From contig CM119263.1 in the NCBI GenBank assembly GCA_051294375.1, forward strand, positions 4,339,947-4,403,946: a stretch of 64,000 bases of DNA, written 5' to 3'. The notes beneath the pieces are model-generated. The model made no database searches. It saw nothing but the letters and a program-made list of their open reading frames with translations, and was not told where the DNA came from. Both the position numbers and the translations under genes were made by a program. Shown in pieces: positions 59,101 to 64,000 of this stretch (position 1 is its first letter; each line of letters opens with the position of its first letter). This DNA is from Paraspadella gotoi. Its lineage: Eukaryota; Chaetognatha.

Positions 59101-60237
59101 CCTCTCTTTCACATTCGTCTTGTTTTTCAACCCTCTCTTGCTCCATCTCTCTTTGTCAAAACTCTAATTTACTTGCTCCTTTTTTTTAAACCTCATCTTT
59201 ACTTCTTTCTTTTTTTCAACCTCTCTTTGCTTCTTCTTCTTTTTTCAAACTCTATTTTATGCTTCTCCCCTACCCTCCTCTCCTGCCCCACCACTCGCCT
59301 CACCACGCTGCCCGCCCCCGCGTTTCCCCGTCTCCCGTTCTCCCCCCTCCCTTCCCATCACCCCCTATCCGCGCCCCCTCTCTTTTTTAGTCAGCCTTGT
59401 CATGTCTGGCCCTCCACCTCCCCTCCCCCTGCCCGCCCGAACCCCCTCCCACCCTCCCCCCCCTCACCCTCCCCCCCTCGCTCTCCCCCCCCCGTCCTCC
59501 CTTTCTCCCCTCTCACTACAATCCCGCCTTTCCCTCCCACCTCCGCAAGCCCCCCTCCGCTCTTTTTCAACCTCTCTTCGGCTTTTCCCTTTTTTTTTTT
59601 CAAACCTTCTTTTGCTCCATCTCTTCTTTTTCAAAACTCTATTTTTGCTTCTCCCTCTTTTTCAACCTCTTCTGTTTACTTCTCCTCTTTTTTTCAACCT
59701 CTTCCTTCTTGCTTCTTCTTTTTTCAACCCTCATTAATCCTTTTCTATTTGCTTCTCCCCTCTTTTTTTTTTTTTTTCAACCTCTCTTTCCTGCTTCTTT
59801 CCCCCTCTTTTCAACCTCTCCTAACGTTCTTCTTTTGTTTTTTCAAACCTCTATTTTGTTCTTTTCTCTTCTTCTAACTCTCTGGCGCCCGCTTCTTCCT
59901 CGTTTTTCAACCTCTCTTTGCTTGTCTCTTTTTTAAACCTCTAATTGTGCTTCTCTATTCTATTTTCAACCCCTTTCTATTTCGCTTTCTTCTCTTTCTT
60001 CAAACCTTCTCTATTTCGTCTCTCCCCCGACACCGGCGAACCACCTAATAACCTACCACCCCCTTCCACCTCTTTGCCAACCCCCCCCCTCAGCCCCCCC
60101 CTTCCAGCTGGCTGCCACAGTCCAAGATTTTCCCGCCCAAAATTAGCCTTTTTTCGTGTAGCATGAAACTTTCGATGCGAGGGGAAAGGGCTAGGGACTA
60201 TTGGTCTCTCTCTCTCTCCTCTCTCTCATCTCTCTCT

Positions 60238-60288
<51 letters not shown>

Positions 60289-60717
60289 TCTTCTCTCTCT
60301 CTCTCTCTCTCATCTCCTCTTCTCCTCACCATATTTCAAATACCAAACTACATCATCATTTAGATATTAAGAAGACAACATCCCTATGAATGCAAATTAA
60401 CTATGACCGGACCGACCACTGACGACCTAAGATTCATTAACCACGATTGATTCACAAAATTCTAGTGGACTTCATAACTCATTCCGCGATGTAAGAATAC
60501 GTGAGCTCCAATGTACGAATAAGCTAAAGAATATAGCGGTAAAAATCGTTGTCGAATCCAACGGTGATTTTATCCTCACCCGCTCCTCTCCCTTCAACCT
60601 CAGCATCCCCGAGCTTCACTCTCCCAGTTACCCCCTGACCCAATAACCGTCCATGCAGAGGGCCGATACCTATACGTCTTCACGAGAGACAAGGTAGTAG
60701 AGAGAATCTCTCCTTTT
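59101..60717 (+). repeat. Repeat block E, copy E1
   Basis: Consists of a degraded 30-bp pyrimidine minisatellite (59,101-60,020) interrupted by a C-rich stretch (59,270-59,560), a GC-rich part (60,030-60,200), a CT tract (60,207-60,325) and an AT-rich tail. E3 has the same order. Frames open for up to 234 codons here only translate the pyrimidine repeat. Confidence 0.88.
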
Positions 60718-60742
60718 NNNNNNNNNNNNNNNNNNNNNNNNN
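60718..60742. other. Assembly gap, 25 N
   Basis: Between E1 and E2. Confidence 0.99.
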
Positions 60743-61122
60743 CCATGAATGTCAAATAATATGACCGACCGACCACTGACGACTAAGATTCATTAACCAC
60801 GATTGATTCACAAAATCTAGTGACTTCATAACTCATTCCGCGGATCGTAAATACGTGAGCTCCAATGTCGAATTAAGTAAAGAAGTAAGCGTAAAAATCG
60901 TTCGAATCACGTGATTTATCCTCACCCCGCCCTCTCCCTTCAACCTCAGCACCCCGAGCTTCACTCTCCCAGTTTACCCCCTGAACCAATAACCGTCCAT
61001 GCAGAGGGCGATACCATACGTCTTCACCGAGAGACAAGGTAAGGTAGAGAGAGAGAGAGAGAAAAAAGAGCAATTACTTTGGGTAAGGTCGTGCAGTGCC
61101 GCAGATGTGACTCGGCTCCGTT
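60743..61122 (+). repeat. Repeat block E, copy E2 (tail only)
   Basis: Repeats the tail of E1 (60,384-60,717), including ACGATTGATTCACAAAA and CAACCTCAGC, then runs to ATGTGACTCGGCTCCGTT before a 10-N gap; E3 has the same end at 62,468-62,486. Confidence 0.9.
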
Positions 61123-61132
61123 NNNNNNNNNN
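61123..61132. other. Assembly gap, 10 N
   Basis: Between E2 and the minisatellite of E3. Confidence 0.99.
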
Positions 61133-61655
61133 TTTCAAACTCTATTTTACTTCTCCTTTTTTTTAAACCTCTCTTTTACTTCTTCTCTTTTTTTCAACCT
61201 CTCTTTTGCTTCTTCTCTTTTTTCAAACTCTATTTTGCTTCTCCCTCTTTTTTCAACCTCTCTTTCGCTTCTTCCCTTTTTTTTCAACCTCTCTTTTGCT
61301 CCATCTCTTCTTTTCAAACTCTATTTTGCTTCTCCCTCTTTTTTCAACCTCTCTTTTACTTCTTCTCTTTTTTTCAACCTCTCCTTTGCTTCTTCTCTTT
61401 TTTCAAACTCTATTTTGCTTCTCCCTCTTTTTTCAACCTCTCTTTCGCTTCTTCCCCTCTTTTCAACCTCTCTTTTACTTCTTCTCTTTTTTTCAACCTC
61501 TATTTTGCTTCTTCTCTTTCTTCAACCTCTCTTGCGCTTCTTCCTCTTTTTTCAACCTCTCTTTTGCTTGTTTTCTTTTTTAAACCTCTAATTTGCTTCA
61601 TCTCTATTTTTCAACCTCTATTTCGCTTCTTCTCTTTCTTCAAACCCTCTTCTCT
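61133..61655 (+). repeat. 30-bp pyrimidine minisatellite, E3 (clean)
   Basis: About 17 units of the form TTCAACCTCTCTTTTGCTTC then TTCTCTTTT, with CAAACTCTATTTTGC variants recurring in the same order, which points to a higher-order repeat of several units. Confidence 0.93.
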
Positions 61656-61894
61656 TTTCGTCTCTCCCCCGACAGGCCGGCGAACCCACCTAATAACCTC
61701 ACCACCCCCTTCCACCCTCTTTGCCAACCCCCCCCCCCTCAGCCCCCCCCTTCCAGCGGCTGCCACAGTCCAAGATTTTCCCGCCACCAAAATTAGCCTT
61801 TTTTCGTTTGTAGCCATGAAACTTTCCCGATGCGAGGGGAAAGGGCTAGGGACTATTGGTCTCTCTCCTCTCTCTCTCTCTCTCATCTCTCTCT

Positions 61895-61927
<33 letters not shown>

Positions 61928-62603
61928 CTCTCTTCTCTCTCTCTCTTCTTCTCCTCTCTCTCTCTCTCTCTCTCCTCTTCTCCTACCATATTTCAATATA
62001 CCACAAACTACATCATCAATTTAGATATTAAGAAGACAACATCCCTATGAATGCAAATAACTATGACCTGGATCCGACCACTGTACGATAAGATTCTTTA
62101 TACCACGATTGATTCACAAAATTCTAGTGGACTTCATAACTCTATTCCGCGGGATCGTAAAATACGTTGAGCTCCAATGTACGAATTAAGCTAAAGACTA
62201 GTATAGCGGTAAAAATCGTTGTCGAATCACGTTGATTTATCCTCACCCCTGCTCTCTCCCTTCAACCTCAGCATCCCCGAGCTTCACCTCTTCCCAGTTA
62301 CCCCTCTTGAACCAATTACATCGTTATCCATCGACACGAGGCGCATTACCATTATACGATACTCACCGAGACGTACCCAACGTGGTAATGTAAATTGGTA
62401 GAGAGATGAGAGTAGAAAAAAGAGCAATTACTTTGAGGTATAGAGGGTCGTTGCTGTCGCCGCAGGATGTGAACTCGGCTCCGTTATTTTCTCCCTCGTA
62501 AAAAACAAGTCGTTTCACCATATATTTTTTACTGTTGTGGGAGAGAGCAGAGAGATGAGAGATGACGGAGACGACGAGAGAGATGTAGAGATGACGAGGA
62601 TGA
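61656..62603 (+). repeat. Repeat block E, copy E3, after the minisatellite
   Basis: GC-rich part (61,660-61,855), CT tract (61,859-61,980), AT-rich tail, then GA/GAC-rich sequence up to the gap. It has extra bases relative to E2 in the tail. No gene. Confidence 0.85.
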
Positions 62604-62742
62604 NNNNNNNNNNNNNNNNNNNNNNNNNNNNNNNNNNNNNNNNNNNNNNNNNNNNNNNNNNNNNNNNNNNNNNNNNNNNNNNNNNNNNNNNNNNNNNNNN
62701 NNNNNNNNNNNNNNNNNNNNNNNNNNNNNNNNNNNNNNNNNN
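62604..62742. other. Assembly gap, 139 N
   Basis: Follows GA- and GAC-rich sequence. Confidence 0.99.
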
Positions 62743-63114
62743 GTCATAGAGGTAACCTTAATTAACCGCAGAAAAAGAAATTTTTCTCTTTATTCACTAA
62801 ATCACCGCCCGTGACTTCACAGCCCGAATTCCTCACTGAAACCAGATGCGTGAAAAAAGCTAAAGAAACCCGGTAGGGGTTCACGGAACGAGTTATCGGG
62901 TCCGACTGAGTCACTGTGATTATTTGACGTCGGTGAACTGAGCGAGGATTTTATGGCGTCGTAGAATTATGCAATAAAATGTCTGCTATAAAAGGTCATT
63001 TGGTCCATGGTGAAACTTTTTCGTTTTCGTCAAAGAATAGTAATTGCATCTATGCGTTCGCATCTAGTGACTTTTCACTAAGGAGCTGAGACTTTTTTTA
63101 GTCTTGGCATTGCA

Positions 63115-63255
63115 TCGCTAAGACTGAGCTTAGCGGAAATTAGACTTGTCTGTGCGGCGCTGAGACTTGGTGAGCCTGAATTGAAAGTTCGTTCTGCGGA
63201 GCCAAGAATTCGTCCTGCGGCGCCGAGACTTTATCCTGCGACGCCGAGTCTTTCC
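63115..63255 (+). repeat. Degenerate 24-26 bp tandem repeat
   Basis: About five units related to CCTGCGGCGCCGAGACTTT; the last three (CTGCGGAGCC, CTGCGGCGCC, CTGCGACGCC) are clearest. Confidence 0.7.
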
Positions 63256-63270
63256 TTCGATTTCATGAGA

Positions 63271-63303
63271 CGCGTTCGCTTTCGCTTTCGCGTTCGCGTT
63301 CGG
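63271..63303 (+). repeat. TTTCGC hexamer repeat
   Basis: Five copies of TTTCGC/GTTCGC. Confidence 0.8.
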
Positions 63304-63406
63304 CAGAAAATCCGGAGGCGACCATGAAAATTAATTTTATTTTTATTAACGACGACGAAAGCAGAAAGAAAATGGCGACAGTGGATGAAGGGGTGAGGGT
63401 GAAATG

Positions 63407-63455
63407 TGAAGGTGATCGTGATGGTGATCGTGAAGGTGATTCGCGTGAAGGATGA
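63407..63455 (+). repeat. GTGATCGTGAAG short tandem repeat
   Basis: Four copies of a 9-12 bp unit (GTGAAGGTGATC / GTGATGGTGATC). Confidence 0.75.
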
Positions 63456-63774
63456 AGAATCTCATTAAAAATTAAAAAAAGAGTTTGGATTTAGTGGGAA
63501 TGAGAAATAGTGAGTGTTTTTACTGATTAGAATGTCACCGACATGAAGATGAAAATTGAGATCATGTGAACTGCGTGACGTGATCTTTCCCGTCGGTGAG
63601 AATTGCTTTCACGGTTTCCATGGTGACGCAGTGACGATGAGGGAGAGAAGACGACGACGTCGACGACGACGACGACGAAGGCGGTGATCGTTGCCTGACT
63701 CTGTTTTCACCCATTTCCCCGTGAAAATTATGGAAATGTGAAAGTTACTAAATTGAAGTGAAACCTGAGGGAGG

Positions 63775-63910
<136 letters not shown>

Positions 63911-64000
63911 GATCAAGAAACAAAATTTTAATCCATAACATCCTTTACCGGGTATCATAAATATATTATAGAAAAATCACCATTACTTATAGTCAAAAAA

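Noticed and set aside
59173-59936. Overlapping plus-strand frames of 234, 179 and 111 codons
   Set aside because: All translate the pyrimidine minisatellite and C-rich tract (Phe, Leu, Ser, Pro only).

Overview
This is eukaryotic, repeat-dominated DNA, most likely from an invertebrate animal. The main reasons are long GA/CT microsatellites, abundant CpG-containing motifs with no sign of CpG loss, several degenerate CCCTAA-type tracts, and an LTR retrotransposon of the animal-restricted BEL/Pao class. I cannot name the taxon. No intact host gene, tRNA, rRNA or CRISPR array is supported. Eleven runs of N (five or six of them exactly 25 bases, one of 10, the rest 134-179) and widespread one-base indels between repeat copies mark it as a scaffolded draft, probably built from noisy long reads.

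Layout. (1) 1-29,751: three copies (A 1-9,965; B 9,991-18,300; C 19,813-29,751) of a unit of about 9.8 kb. Each carries one BEL/Pao element of about 6.8 kb with two LTRs of about 0.4 kb, a decayed gag, an aspartic protease and a reverse transcriptase that keeps YVDD; RNase H and integrase are not found. Copy B lacks the two ends of the unit, and a 1.5 kb spacer (18,346-19,812) separates it from C. (2) 29,752-32,150: single-copy sequence rich in GGC, CT and GAC repeats. (3) 32,151-58,745: a second large unit present as D1 (32,151-42,945), D2 (42,971-52,800) and D3 (52,826-58,745, the 3' half only), with several minisatellites at the same relative positions and an insertion of about 670 bp present in D1 only. 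(4) 58,746-62,603: a third repeated block (E1-E3) built on a 30-bp pyrimidine-rich minisatellite. (5) 62,743-64,000: unique sequence with short tandem repeats and a GA tract of about 130 bp.

The only genes that can be read as proteins are the retrotransposon remnants. Their order (gag with a zinc knuckle, protease, reverse transcriptase between direct repeats, polypurine tract before the 3' LTR) is the BEL/Pao order. The element could not be autonomous as it stands. The same stops and frameshifts sit in all three copies, and even a 23-base A run has the same length in each, so the copies come from one insertion duplicated very recently, or duplicated by the assembler.

I found no convincing new biological system. 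The points most worth checking are whether the three-fold repeats are real, the integrase-less BEL/Pao element, and the D1-specific insertion.
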